From positions 372,001-436,000 of the forward strand of contig JAHDXS010000001.1 in the NCBI GenBank assembly GCA_023384135.1: a DNA stretch of 64,000 nucleotides, in the 5' to 3' direction. The position numbers and the translations under genes are program-made. The stretch is from Alphaproteobacteria bacterium (GTDB lineage: Bacteria; Pseudomonadota; Alphaproteobacteria; Micavibrionales; Micavibrionaceae). This document shows positions 9,281 through 17,714 of the stretch, one piece after another (within the stretch, counting starts at the first letter, position 1; the number at the start of each line of letters is the position of its first letter). A model generated the notes under the pieces. It did no database searches, was not told the origin of the DNA, and saw only the letters and a program-made list of their open reading frames with translations.

Positions 9281-9808
9281 TTAGGCTGAACCGTCAAGCG
9301 GGTAGGATATTGAAACAATCTCGATTTCCTCTGATTTTTCTTCAGTGCGCACGATAACAGAATCGCCGACCTGCTTTTTCATCAGGGCGCGACCAACCGG
9401 CGACAGCCAGTTTATTTTTCCTGCCGAAAAATCCGCTTCATCCTCCCCAACCAAGCGGATCGTGACCTCGGTATCGTCTTCCCTGGCATAGGTAACCTGT
9501 GCCCCGAAAAAGACACGGTCGAGATGCTGCTGCTTGGCCGGATCGACAACGACAGTGCTTTCTAATCTTTTGGTTAGATATCGCACACGTCGGTCGATTT
9601 CGCGCAATCGCTTCTTGTTGTAAATATAATCGCCGTTTTCCGAGCGATCACCATTGCCGGCCGCCCAAGCAACAATTTCAACGATTTTGGGACGCTCGGT
9701 ATACAAAAGCTGGCTTAATTCTCTCTCCAACACAGCATAGCCTGTGGGAGTCATGTAATGTTTCTTTTCCGGTCCTGCAGAATTTAGGGGGCTGATTTTA
9801 CGGGCCAT
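9281..9808 (-). CDS. greB: transcription elongation factor GreB
   Basis: A 175-residue Gre factor that enters the RNA polymerase secondary channel and stimulates cleavage of backtracked transcripts. The N-terminal coiled coil carries the acidic tip segment NGDRSENGDYIYNKKRLREIDRRVRYLTKRLE (quoted in part: residues near 50-80). The extra basic stretch REIDRRVR is a GreB rather than GreA feature. The C-terminal FKBP-like domain ends with SPVGRALMKKQVGD. It has a short N-terminal extension (MARKISPLNSAGPEKK). The RRM gene lies just upstream on the same strand. Confidence 0.88.
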   Translation of the reverse strand: MARKISPLNSAGPEKKHYMTPTGYAVLERELSQLLYTERPKIVEIVAWAAGNGDRSENGDYIYNKKRLREIDRRVRYLTKRLESTVVVDPAKQQHLDRVFFGAQVTYAREDDTEVTIRLVGEDEADFSAGKINWLSPVGRALMKKQVGDSVIVRTEEKSEEIEIVSISYPLDGSA

Positions 9809-9855
9809 GATCTTCTGGTTTTAAGCGCTTTGCATCACAAAATTCGTTTTTGCAC

Positions 9856-10092
9856 TTAATCGGCCTGCTTGACACGGATTTTTTCTTTGCCGACTTTGCT
9901 CCCGTGCAGGGCCTTGATCGCCGCTTCGCCTTCATGCGCCAGCGCCATTTCGACAAACCCGAAGCCCTTGGACTTGCCTGTACCCGCGTCCAGCACCAGC
10001 GTGCAGGACTTGATATTGCCATGCGCCTTGAAAAGCTCCGCCAACTCTTGTTCGGTAAAATCGCGCGGCAGGTTAAGGGCAATCAGTTTCAT
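9856..10092 (-). CDS. RRM-domain RNA-binding protein
   Basis: A 78-residue single RNA-recognition-motif protein, like the glycine-poor Rbp proteins of many bacteria. RNP2 is LIALNL (3-8) and RNP1 is KSKGFGFVEM (40-49), with the expected aromatic pair. Start chosen at 10092, preceded by GGGAG, instead of longer upstream alternatives. It ends with a basic tail (KEKIRVKQAD). It probably binds single-stranded RNA; the target is unknown. It sits between greB and a divergent small gene. Confidence 0.82.
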   Translation of the reverse strand: MKLIALNLPRDFTEQELAELFKAHGNIKSCTLVLDAGTGKSKGFGFVEMALAHEGEAAIKALHGSKVGKEKIRVKQAD

Positions 10093-10173
10093 GTAGAGGC
10101 TCCCATGGACAAAGGCTAAGTATCTGAAGTACCATAGCACACAATCGTAACAAAGCTTAAGGGAGCCCGCATT

Positions 10174-10386
10174 ATGTCAGACACCCAAATCGACATTGAG
10201 ACCATGGGAAAGCTGGCCAATGCCTTATCCTTTATCATCTCCGCCGATAATCCGGCCGTGGTCGCCATGCGTGCCGCCGTCGAAAGCGGCAGCGCCAAGG
10301 ACATCAAACACGCCCGTACACTGTTCCTGCGCGTCAACGCCACCCACCGGAACGCCGCTCTGGCGATGCTGATGGATGGGGATTAG
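10174..10386 (+). CDS. small hypothetical protein
   Basis: A 70-residue soluble protein, predicted all-helical, with no signal peptide, cysteine or known motif. The ATG has a good AAGGGAG ribosome site 8 bases upstream. It starts about 80 bases from the divergent RRM gene, and the two may share a promoter region. I do not recognise the family. The strong ribosome site and isolated position support a real gene. Confidence 0.6.
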   Translation: MSDTQIDIETMGKLANALSFIISADNPAVVAMRAAVESGSAKDIKHARTLFLRVNATHRNAALAMLMDGD

Positions 10387-10439
10387 GAAGCTGGCATATC
10401 CAATTTTCATTAAGCGATAGTTACATAAAACAAGGCGCT

Positions 10440-12284
10440 TTATCCCGCCAGCGCCTGCAGCCACTGCTCTTCCATCGCCTCTAAATCCGCCACCACTTGC
10501 GCGTGCTTCTCCTGCACTTTCGCAGTTTCGGACAGTGGCTTCATATAAAACCCCTCCGCACTCATCATGGTTTCCAGCTCAGCCTTTTGTGCCTCTAAAG
10601 TCTCGATCTTTTTTTCCAGCTTCGGATCGGGAGTTTTCAACGGAATGATCTCAGCCGACGTAACAGCAGTCTTTTCCTTTTTCTTCTTAGTGTCTTTAGC
10701 CTTTTCACGGCGCGCCTGAATGGTAAAATTGCGGTAATCCTCCAAATCACCGTCAAAATGCAGACACGTACCATCACGCACAACCCAAAGACGGTCTGCA
10801 ACACGCTCCACCATGTTCGGGTCGTGACTGACAATAACAATCGCGCCTTCGTAATTATTAAGTGCCTGCACTAACGCTTCCCGCGCATCAATGTCCAAGT
10901 GGTTCGTCGGCTCATCCAGCAGCAACAAATGCGGCGCATCAAAGCTCATAAAGGCAAAAAGCAACCGAGCTTTCTCGCCCCCGCTGAGAGATTTGATTGT
11001 GTTATTGGACAGCGTATGCGGAAAACCAAAAGCCCCGAGCTTCGCACGCACCTTCGGCTCCGTAATATCCGGATAGGTTTTGCGCATCAATGTCATCATT
11101 TCCTGATAAGGCGTGGATTCGACATCCAACTCCTCTGTCTGATGCTGGGAGAAATATCCGATGCGAAGCTTGGGCGAACGGAATACATCGCCGCTCAACG
11201 GCGTAAGCTTATCGGCAATCAGCTTCATCAGTGTTGATTTCCCCTGCCCGTTCACCCCCAGCAGCGCAATACGGTCGTCATTGCCGATACTTTCGCGCAC
11301 GTTCTTCAAAATGGGCTTTCCCGCTGTATATCCGATATCCGCCCCGTTGATGGAAATCATCGGCGAGGGGATTTCCTTCGGGTTGGGAAAGGTAAAATGC
11401 ACCGCACGATCTGCAATCACGGCATCCACGATGTCCATCCGCTCCAAAGCCTTAATCCGGCTTTGCGCCTGGCTGGCCTTCGAAGCCTGAGCCTTGAAGC
11501 GGTCTACGAATTTTTGCATGTGCGCGCGCTCGGCTTGCTGCTTCTCAAACATCTTCTGCTGGAGGCCTAGTGCTTCGGCGCGTTCCCGCTCGAACGTATC
11601 ATAATTGCCCGTATACATTTTAAGCTTCTGACGATCCACATGAATAACGTGGTCAATACATTTATTCAGAACTTTCCGGTCGTGAGAAATAATCAGCAAG
11701 GTATGCGGATAACTGGCAAGATAGCTCTCCAGCCACATGATCGCTTCAAGGTCCAGGTGATTTGTTGGCTCGTCCAACAACAATATTTCGGGCTCAACGA
11801 ACAAGGCCGCCGCCAACGCCACACGCATCCGCCACCCTCCGCTGAAAGATGAAAACGGCTCGCTGAGCTGGTCTTCCGTAAACCCCAGCCCGGTAAGTAG
11901 ACGCGCGGCCTTGGCGGGCGCGGAATACGCATCCATATCGGCAAGCCGCTGATAGATTTCGGCAATTTTATTAGGGTCTTCTTCCGTCTCGGTCTGCTTC
12001 CAAAGGCGGGCCATCTCCTCATCCGCCTCCAAAACCAAGTCAAGAAGCGACGTATCGACCTCTGGAATGTCCTGCCGCACCATCCCCATACGCTGCTTTG
12101 TACTCATGGCGATTGTCCCGCCATCCGGCGTCAAATCACCCGCAATAAGCTTGAAGAATGTAGATTTCCCTGCGCCGTTCAACCCGACAACACCAACCTT
12201 CCAGTTGTCCATAATGGCAACATTGCAGTCATCCAATATTGTGCGTGCGCCAATTTTATAGGTCAGGTTTGATACAGTCAGCAT
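10440..12284 (-). CDS. ABC-F family ATPase
   Basis: A 614-residue soluble protein with two ABC ATPase domains and no membrane segments. The first has GLNGAGKST near 34-42 and SGGWRMRVALA; the second has GVNGQGKST near 350 and LSGGEKARLLFA. Both carry LLLDEPTNHLD. The central linker (about 240-320) is the P-site tRNA-interaction motif region, and the tail (530-614) is a charged coiled coil similar to the YheS/Uup branch. Such proteins act on stalled or specialised ribosomes. It is a single gene, with candidate small RNA A about 250 bases upstream. Confidence 0.88.
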   Translation of the reverse strand: MLTVSNLTYKIGARTILDDCNVAIMDNWKVGVVGLNGAGKSTFFKLIAGDLTPDGGTIAMSTKQRMGMVRQDIPEVDTSLLDLVLEADEEMARLWKQTETEEDPNKIAEIYQRLADMDAYSAPAKAARLLTGLGFTEDQLSEPFSSFSGGWRMRVALAAALFVEPEILLLDEPTNHLDLEAIMWLESYLASYPHTLLIISHDRKVLNKCIDHVIHVDRQKLKMYTGNYDTFERERAEALGLQQKMFEKQQAERAHMQKFVDRFKAQASKASQAQSRIKALERMDIVDAVIADRAVHFTFPNPKEIPSPMISINGADIGYTAGKPILKNVRESIGNDDRIALLGVNGQGKSTLMKLIADKLTPLSGDVFRSPKLRIGYFSQHQTEELDVESTPYQEMMTLMRKTYPDITEPKVRAKLGAFGFPHTLSNNTIKSLSGGEKARLLFAFMSFDAPHLLLLDEPTNHLDIDAREALVQALNNYEGAIVIVSHDPNMVERVADRLWVVRDGTCLHFDGDLEDYRNFTIQARREKAKDTKKKKEKTAVTSAEIIPLKTPDPKLEKKIETLEAQKAELETMMSAEGFYMKPLSETAKVQEKHAQVVADLEAMEEQWLQALAG

Positions 12285-12536
12285 AGGATCAAGAGACTTT
12301 CATTCATTTTAATGCGCGCTTATGACATAAAAAATGGCGAAAAGGAAGAATTTATCCTTATTTTCAACTCTGTGTGCGGTCTTCGATTGAGGCGCTCTAG
12401 GGCAGAAATGAGCCATTTTCTCTTAATTCCGCTAAAGTAGAGCGCACACAGTACGCATACGGAAAGCGTGTTTGTGCTGAGAGGCAGTCGAAGAAACGCC
12501 CATTCTCTGCCCCTTAGATAAAAATAAACCCATTCT

Positions 12537-12655
12537 AAAAGCTCGCCAATTTCGGGCCTAAAGCGCATATATTCTCAATATTCGGAGGACCGTTAACAGG
12601 ATGACTGGCGCCGGACTCAGCGCCTGAGGCGAACTCACCGCGCGTGCTGACTCTT
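12537..12655 (-). ncRNA. candidate small RNA A (related to B at 13299-13404)
   Basis: On the minus strand this segment ends with a hairpin (12541-12545 pairs with 12553-12557) followed by four T's, an intrinsic-terminator shape. A 22-base block at 12553-12574 matches 13315-13336 with one mismatch, and weaker similarity continues for about 80 bases more. The hairpin stem differs between copies but still pairs, which suggests selection on structure. The 5' end is estimated from where the similarity stops. It could be an independent small RNA or a leader element of the ABC-F gene. Confidence 0.45.
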
Positions 12656-12697
12656 AAGCCATCAGAACCGGTGCGCGGCTCAAGGCGGATGACTAAA

Positions 12698-12727
12698 AAA
12701 CCTGGACCTGATTTCAGGTCCAGGTTT
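12698..12727 (-). terminator. intrinsic terminator of the HU-like gene
   Basis: A perfect 13-bp inverted repeat (12698-12710 with 12715-12727) with an ATTT loop. Read on the minus strand it ends in a run of six T's, just downstream of the HU-like stop codon at 12737. Flanking A/T bases mean it may also work in the other direction. Confidence 0.9.
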
Positions 12728-12736
12728 AAAAAAGCA

Positions 12737-13117
12737 TCAGGATATCGCGGCTGTCTTGAGTTTCTTCAAAGGGCGTACTTTGACGCGCACAGACGCAGGC
12801 TTTGCCGTAGCCTTCATCATTTCCCCAGTGCTGGGGTTGCGGATCAACGTCCCCGCCTTACGCGCGGGAACTTTACGAAGGGTCACCTTCATAAGACCGG
12901 GCAAGGTAAACTCGCCGACGCCTTTCGGGTGGACAGAGCCGAGCAAAGCATTTTCTAAGGAAGCCAAAACACCCGCTGCTTGCGCGCGCGTAATTCCGTT
13001 TTCTTCAGCAAGAAGACCAACCAGCGCCGATTTGGTCAGTGTATCTTTGACGGGCTTTATAGCGGCAGGCTTGGCGGATTTCGCCTTAGAGGGTGTTCCT
13101 TTTTTCTTGGTAGCCAT
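12737..13117 (-). CDS. HU/IHF-family DNA-binding protein with basic N-terminal extension
   Basis: A 126-residue nucleoid protein. Residues about 25-118 form the HU/IHF fold, with the DNA-binding arm around RKAGTLIRNPSTGEMMKATAKPA and the conserved RNP intercalation tip. The first 24 residues are Lys/Ala/Pro-rich (ATKKKGTPSKAKSAKPAA), an extension absent from standard 90-residue HU, giving a histone-like tail. The C-terminus RPLKKLKTAAIS is also basic. It has its own terminator (12698-12727). It lies between two related candidate small RNAs. Confidence 0.85.
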   Translation of the reverse strand: MATKKKGTPSKAKSAKPAAIKPVKDTLTKSALVGLLAEENGITRAQAAGVLASLENALLGSVHPKGVGEFTLPGLMKVTLRKVPARKAGTLIRNPSTGEMMKATAKPASVRVKVRPLKKLKTAAIS

Positions 13118-13449
13118 GAGTATAACTTCTCCAGATTTTGGTTACATAGGTTAAACAGTATAGAAGAAATCAATAATAACAAAAAGATGCCATAGCCTGG
13201 TTTTTTAAGGCTAAATGATAGAAAATCGACTAATAAGGGGTGCCGAACGCTTTACAAGCGCACATATCGCCCGGATTTGAAAAAGACACGCCCACGCCAA
13301 AAGCCCGCTAATTGCGGGCCTGAAGCGCATATATTCCCTGTGATCGGAAAACCGTGGACTGAATGGATGTGGACGCAGTCACCCGCGCATAACACTCACT
13401 CAAAATTTTGCAATATGTAAAATAAACAAATGTTACAACATCCCCAAGC
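13118..13449. other. 332-bp intergenic region holding small RNA candidate B
   Basis: No protein gene is supported. It contains candidate small RNA B (13299-13404). The AT-rich segment 13140-13230 just before the HU-like ATG probably carries that gene's promoter. The end of the nine-gene operon is at 13450, so candidate B begins roughly 45 bases after the last stop. Confidence 0.5.
13299..13404 (-). ncRNA. candidate small RNA B (related to A)
   Basis: Minus-strand segment ending in a hairpin with a perfect 6-bp stem (13303-13308 with 13314-13319, loop TAATT) followed by TTTT. The adjoining block 13315-13336 is nearly identical to 12553-12574 in candidate A. The 5' limit is set by loss of similarity. 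Whether it is transcribed is unknown. Position upstream of the HU-like gene allows a cis-acting role instead. Confidence 0.45.
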
Positions 13450-13848
13450 TCAGCGGGAGCCACTAGTAGGGGGCGCCCTTTTGATGTCCAGACTCCACTC
13501 CGAAACCAAGCCCCGCCATACCAATGCCAACCAACCGATCATAATTGTGATACCCCCCGCCGGGGTAAAATATGTCAGCTCTCTTATCCCGGTTAGAAGC
13601 GCCGCGTAGATGCTGAATGAAAATAGAACGGTTCCGGCTGTGAATAGGTAAGCGGGGATATGCAGCTTTCGATCGTTGGGCGCGAGCGCAAGAGCAACAA
13701 TCAAAACCGCATAGATCATGTTGTAACGAATAGCAGTTTCAAGGCTTTTGGCCTTTTCCGGGGTCAGGTCGAACCCATGGTCTCCCAGAGCGCCCATCAT
13801 GACCGAGGTCAACCCCAGCAAACCGCCACATACCAAAATACGGTTCAT
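13450..13848 (-). CDS. DUF423-family membrane protein
   Basis: A 132-residue inner-membrane protein with four predicted helices. The early Gly-Ala-Leu-Gly-Asp-His-Gly motif and the Ala-Ile-Arg-Tyr-Asn-Met segment are those of the DUF423 (YwdK-like) family, whose role is unknown. The ATG at 13848 is chosen over the GTG at 13863 because GGGAG lies correctly before it and it overlaps the kinase stop as ATGA. It is the last gene of the nine-gene operon. Its C-terminal tail RAPPTSGSR is polar. Confidence 0.8.
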   Translation of the reverse strand: MNRILVCGGLLGLTSVMMGALGDHGFDLTPEKAKSLETAIRYNMIYAVLIVALALAPNDRKLHIPAYLFTAGTVLFSFSIYAALLTGIRELTYFTPAGGITIMIGWLALVWRGLVSEWSLDIKRAPPTSGSR

Positions 13849-15191
13849 GATATAGTCTCCCACTTCAATTGGACCTTGAGGCCTTTCGGCTTGTTATCCG
13901 AGAGGTTGATAGCGACGTTATGGGCATGGGCGATCCATTGTGCAATCGACAGCCCAAGGCCGCTGCCCGTTTGTCCCGACTTATCCGCCCGAACAAAACG
14001 CTCAAAAACACGAACTTTATCTGCTTCACTCAGCCCCGGTCCACTGTCCGCTATTTCAAGCATGCCATCTGCGGTCAGGGAGACGGCAACAGATCCGCCC
14101 TCAGGGGTGTATTTCAAAGAATTGTCCAGGAGGTTTCCAAGCAGGATTTTCAGCGAATCCGCATGCGCTTTTATGATACACTCTTCAGAGATGGCGCTTG
14201 TCATGACAATCTTTTTATTCTCGGCCCGATCTACGATCTCCGAAACGCAATCCTCTAAAATATCAGACAGGTCGATCTTGTCCTGCGCAAGGCTCTCATG
14301 CTGCAGGCGTGCAAGGGAAAGAAGTTGTTCCAACAAGCGAGTGCAGCGGTCAATCGAGGATTGGAGGTTTTCAAGCCCCTCCGCATATTCCGGGATATCT
14401 CTGGCTCTTCTTATGAGAACTTGCGTTTGCGTTTTCATGGCCGCAAGGGGCGTGCGCAATTCATGGGCCGCATGGTCGGTAAACTCCCGCTCACGTCTGA
14501 AACTTTGCTCCATCCGTTCGAATAAGCGATTGAGCGCTGTTACCAACGGCGCAATTTCCTGCGGTACCGCCTCTTTCATGATCGGCGAGAGGTCGTCGCT
14601 GCTGCGGGCGTCCACATCGCCGGAAATTGCAACGACCGGCTTTAAAACCTTGTGGATACCGATCCAGATAATCAACAAAATAACCGGAAGAAACACGAGC
14701 GCCGGAACAATCAGGGATCCCATAAGCTGGATAATCAGCTCATAGCGAATGTCGTAGCGTTCGGAAACTTCGATTTTTATTTTGTTACCGGGATCGAGAA
14801 AGACATAAAAACGCCATTCATTACCTTTGATGACATGGTTCGAGAAACCCGGTCCGGCCTCAAAATCGCCGAAACTCTTTGAACTCGGCGACTGCGTGAT
14901 CAGGTTGTCTTGAACCCAAATTCTAAAACCCAGCTTGCGTTCGTAACGGTGCTGCAAATCCGGGTTTTCCAGACCCAGATGAAAGCCCTCGTCCTGCATG
15001 ATTTCATGCTGCGTGAGCTGTAGCAGAACTTTAGCGGAGTGAACAAGCTGCGCGTCATAGACTTCCTCTATTTCGTGTCGGGCAAAATAGTAGCTGGAAG
15101 CTGTGGCAAGGAGTGCGGCAAGGATTACCGGAATGCTGATCCAGAAGAGCAGTCTGCTGCGGAGTGAATAATTAGCATTATACGACTTCAT
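13845..15191 (-). CDS. sensor histidine kinase, QseC/TctE-like
   Basis: A 448-residue membrane kinase. A first helix near 10-32 and a second near 155-178 bracket a periplasmic sensor of about 120 residues. A HAMP region follows, then the H-box DHAAHELRTPLAAMKTQ near 240, the N-box LLGNLLDNSLKYTPEGG, and ATP-lid motifs DSGPGL and GSGLGLSIAQ. It overlaps the upstream response regulator by 4 bases and the DUF423 gene by 4. It should phosphorylate the regulator 15188-15844. The location after a biosynthesis-like gene set suggests it may sense that product (inference). Confidence 0.88.
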   Translation of the reverse strand: MKSYNANYSLRSRLLFWISIPVILAALLATASSYYFARHEIEEVYDAQLVHSAKVLLQLTQHEIMQDEGFHLGLENPDLQHRYERKLGFRIWVQDNLITQSPSSKSFGDFEAGPGFSNHVIKGNEWRFYVFLDPGNKIKIEVSERYDIRYELIIQLMGSLIVPALVFLPVILLIIWIGIHKVLKPVVAISGDVDARSSDDLSPIMKEAVPQEIAPLVTALNRLFERMEQSFRREREFTDHAAHELRTPLAAMKTQTQVLIRRARDIPEYAEGLENLQSSIDRCTRLLEQLLSLARLQHESLAQDKIDLSDILEDCVSEIVDRAENKKIVMTSAISEECIIKAHADSLKILLGNLLDNSLKYTPEGGSVAVSLTADGMLEIADSGPGLSEADKVRVFERFVRADKSGQTGSGLGLSIAQWIAHAHNVAINLSDNKPKGLKVQLKWETIS

Positions 15192-15844
15192 GGCGCGATC
15201 ATATATCCCACACCCCGGTTTGTCTTAATCAGGTCACGCCCCAGTTTTCGCCGCAGGGCAGCAATATGTACTTCAATCGTATTGCTCTCGACCTCATCAG
15301 ACGACCAGTCATATATGCTCTCAGTGATCTTATCTTTGGAGACACTCCGGCCTATATTCCTAATTAGACAATCGAAAATGGCGCGTTCCCGGCCAGAGAG
15401 CACGATGGCTTGGCCGTCTTTTTCCAAATGCCCGGTAGACGTTTCATATATAAGGTTTTTGTGACTGATCACAGGGTTGGCGAGACCATTTCGGCGGCGA
15501 ACAAGGGCCGCGCAACGGGCAAGCAATTCATCAAGGTCGAACGGTTTGACAAGATAATCGTCCGCGCCAGCATTCAGCCCTTCCACGCGGTGCCGGACAG
15601 CATCGCGCGCGGTCAGAAGCAAAACCGGGATTTGATCATGATTTTTGCGAAGCTTCTTCAGCAGTTCAAGGCCGGAGGCTCCCGGTAGGTTTATATCGAG
15701 TACGATGAGCGCATAAGAAGTGGTCGCGAGAGCATCATCAGCTTCTTCAGACGACCGCACCCAGTCCACGGCATACGTCTCTTTCAAGCCCTCTGCCGTG
15801 GCTTTTCCCAAGTGTTTATCGTCTTCAACCAGAAGCAATCGCAT
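15188..15844 (-). CDS. OmpR-family response regulator
   Basis: A 218-residue regulator. The receiver domain has the acidic pair EDD (8-9), phosphoacceptor Asp in LIVLDINLPG near 51, Thr in LLLTARD and Lys in YLVKPFD. A winged-helix DNA-binding domain follows (about 125-218), ending KTNRGVGYMIAP. Closest in style to QseB/PmrA. It overlaps the kinase gene by 4 bases and lies 13 bases after the TPR gene, so it is cotranscribed with the upstream enzyme genes. It may regulate the whole operon. Confidence 0.9.
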   Translation of the reverse strand: MRLLLVEDDKHLGKATAEGLKETYAVDWVRSSEEADDALATTSYALIVLDINLPGASGLELLKKLRKNHDQIPVLLLTARDAVRHRVEGLNAGADDYLVKPFDLDELLARCAALVRRRNGLANPVISHKNLIYETSTGHLEKDGQAIVLSGRERAIFDCLIRNIGRSVSKDKITESIYDWSSDEVESNTIEVHIAALRRKLGRDLIKTNRGVGYMIAP

Positions 15845-15857
15845 GCGCTATTGTCTA

Positions 15858-16574
15858 TTATTTACCAATTTCCGCAAGTTTTGCTTTGATTTCCTGTCTG
15901 CGCCCAGCGTCAGCCAAGGCTCGATCAGGGCGATCAGGGGCCATCAGAGCACGTTCCAGGTAGGCCTTGGCTTCGTCCGGGCGTCCGTCTTCGATCAGGA
16001 AATCCCCATAGAAAAAGTTAGGGTCTATACCGGTGGGATTGATCTTCAATGCCGCTTTGAGGTTTTTTTCTGCCTCGTCGTTATCGCCAAAGGCGACCGG
16101 CCAGCCGGGAACCTTGTAATACAGGGAACCCAGCGATGTGTAGGCTGAGCCGTCCAGAGCTTTCGGGTCGATCTTTATAGCATCTTCTAGTAAGGATTTC
16201 GCTTTTTTAACCGTACCCAACGCTCCCAGACCACCATCGATTCCAGCATCGGTGGACAAGATAATACCTTCCCAGATTTTAGGTTCAGCGCGATCTGGGT
16301 AGGCCGCAGTGACCTTAGACGCATGTTCTTCGAGCTTGCGTATCAGGCTTAGCTGCGTGTCTTGATCGGGAACCTGATATTTAATCTTGGCCCATTCGGT
16401 CTGAAGATAACGAATCTGTTCCATAGCCGGGTCTGGCTGAGCCTCCTGTTGAGAGATCTGAGCGGCTTGGCTTTGCGCAGGTTCCGCCTGTGCGCCTTGA
16501 GTCGCAAAATTTTGGGCCATAGCCGGAAGGGAAAGCGCAACGAGAGCCGTGGTTAAAGCCAGTGTCTTTTTCAT
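15858..16574 (-). CDS. periplasmic TPR protein
   Basis: A 238-residue secreted protein. The signal peptide (1-20, ending PAMAQ) is followed by a Gln/Ala-rich linker (20-50) and helical TPR-like repeats, the clearest being the AEKNLKAALKINPTGIDPNFFYGDFLIEDGRPDEAKAYLERAL region (cited partially). It probably scaffolds protein contacts in the periplasm. It lies 16 bases after the DoxX-like gene and 13 before the regulator. No catalytic motif is visible. Confidence 0.75.
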   Translation of the reverse strand: MKKTLALTTALVALSLPAMAQNFATQGAQAEPAQSQAAQISQQEAQPDPAMEQIRYLQTEWAKIKYQVPDQDTQLSLIRKLEEHASKVTAAYPDRAEPKIWEGIILSTDAGIDGGLGALGTVKKAKSLLEDAIKIDPKALDGSAYTSLGSLYYKVPGWPVAFGDNDEAEKNLKAALKINPTGIDPNFFYGDFLIEDGRPDEAKAYLERALMAPDRPDRALADAGRRQEIKAKLAEIGK

Positions 16575-16590
16575 TTTATAATCTCCTTTT

Positions 16591-16965
16591 CTAGGGTTTT
16601 AAAAGTGGAATAAATTTTTGCCTGTGATCGAACAGAATGGCCGCATAGAGCAGCCCGATCAGAGAACCAATAGCCAAGCCGGACGGGTTAAGAAACAAGT
16701 CATACAGAAGGATGTTGGCCAAAACCGGCGCAAGAAGCAGCAAGGCAAGCGCGATAAAACGGCGGACCAACAACATTGATCCAGCCACGATTTGCGAGCC
16801 ATAGATCAAGGGCAAAAGGTAGCCTGTATTTTCCAGCGCCTGCATGAAATCCGCGCCTGCCGCCGAGGGGGCGGGGATAGGGAAAAAATGCAAAAAATTA
16901 TTCAGTCCAAAGACCAGCCAGAACAATCCAAACAGGGCAGTCATGATTTTGAATGTTATCTTCAT
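16591..16965 (-). CDS. DoxX-like small membrane protein
   Basis: A 124-residue inner-membrane protein with four hydrophobic segments, resembling the DoxX/DUF4149-like families. It starts MKITFKIMTALFGLFWLVFGLNNF and has a short cytoplasmic tail. DoxX relatives are often linked to quinone or redox functions, but no cofactor ligand is obvious here. It overlaps the SDR stop by 4 bases and sits inside the nine-gene operon. It could anchor or supply electrons to the oxidase 17704-18375 (inference). Confidence 0.65.
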   Translation of the reverse strand: MKITFKIMTALFGLFWLVFGLNNFLHFFPIPAPSAAGADFMQALENTGYLLPLIYGSQIVAGSMLLVRRFIALALLLLAPVLANILLYDLFLNPSGLAIGSLIGLLYAAILFDHRQKFIPLLKP

Positions 16966-17714
16966 GCCGCCGTCCTACCCTGTTTTTGATTTTCTTTTTC
17001 TGCTTTTAGCGCCTCTTCTCCGATCCTGCGGTTCTTTTGCAGGCCTGAGTCGATGATAAAGGGCCAGTTTGCGTTAATAATTGCGAAGAGCCGCTCAGGC
17101 CAGCCAATACGCACCTCCGCCTCGGCTTTAACGATAGCCCTGAATATGCGTTTGGCGACTGTGTTCGGTTCGTCGTATTTAACTTTGGTGAGTTCGTTGA
17201 CCCTGGCCTTTACGCCGGAATTCATGCCCGTGCGCACGGCTCGCGGGGAAATATAGGTCAGCTTGATCTGTGTGCCCCCCAACTCGCGCCGGAGAGAATC
17301 GTTAAATCCCTTAAGCCCCGCCTTGGACGCTACGTAACCCGTTAAATGCGGCAGCGGGATAAGCGCCGTCATCGAGCCCATATTGATGATCTGCCCGGAA
17401 TTGCGCGCTTTCATTTTAGTGAGCACGGCTTGCGTCAGGCGCATCGGCACCATCATATTCAGGTCAACAACCGCTTTTAGATCCTGATTTTCGCAGTAAT
17501 CCAAAACGTTGTATCCAGCCATGTTAATAAGAATGTCCGGCGTATTCGCCTGCAACTGCGCGCAAATCTTATCCAGTCCGGCCACCAGATCGCCCTCCTT
17601 CGTAAGGTCATGGGCCGTTACGGCTGCGCCAGCTTGCCGGAGCATTTCAACCAGAGGCGACCCGATCCCTCCCGTGCCGCCGGTTATATAGACGGTTTTT
17701 CCCTTAAGCGGCAT
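16962..17714 (-). CDS. short-chain dehydrogenase/reductase
   Basis: A 250-residue NAD(P)-dependent SDR. The cofactor motif TGGTGGIG is at 11-18, the NMAG strand motif is near 85, catalytic Ser lies in NMGSMTALI near 132, and Tyr-Lys in GYVASKAG near 145-149. It ends with a longer helical, Lys-rich tail (AEKENQKQGRTAA). Compared with FabG, it has an extended C-terminus typical of membrane-associated long-chain acyl reductases. It overlaps the oxidase gene by 11 bases. Likely reduces a fatty aldehyde or ketone in the operon's pathway (inference). Confidence 0.85.
   Translation of the reverse strand: MPLKGKTVYITGGTGGIGSPLVEMLRQAGAAVTAHDLTKEGDLVAGLDKICAQLQANTPDILINMAGYNVLDYCENQDLKAVVDLNMMVPMRLTQAVLTKMKARNSGQIINMGSMTALIPLPHLTGYVASKAGLKGFNDSLRRELGGTQIKLTYISPRAVRTGMNSGVKARVNELTKVKYDEPNTVAKRIFRAIVKAEAEVRIGWPERLFAIINANWPFIIDSGLQKNRRIGEEALKAEKENQKQGRTAA

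Larger units (their letters stand above)
12285..12736. other. 452-bp intergenic region holding small RNA candidate A and a terminator
   Basis: No convincing protein gene. On the HU side there is a strong terminator (12698-12727), then the repeat/small-RNA candidate A (12537-12655). The remaining 12285-12536 is moderately AT-rich, includes two copies of CCCATTCT about 29 bases apart, and probably holds the ABC-F gene promoter. The 82-codon open frame here lacks a ribosome site and overlaps the repeat. Confidence 0.5.

Noticed and set aside
12320-12568. 82-codon minus-strand frame in the ABC-F upstream gap
   Set aside because: No ribosome site; its start overlaps the terminator-like hairpin of candidate small RNA A; composition not protein-like.
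13660-14745. 361-codon plus-strand frame antisense to the histidine kinase
   Set aside because: The kinase on the opposite strand has complete H, N and G boxes; this frame has no motif.
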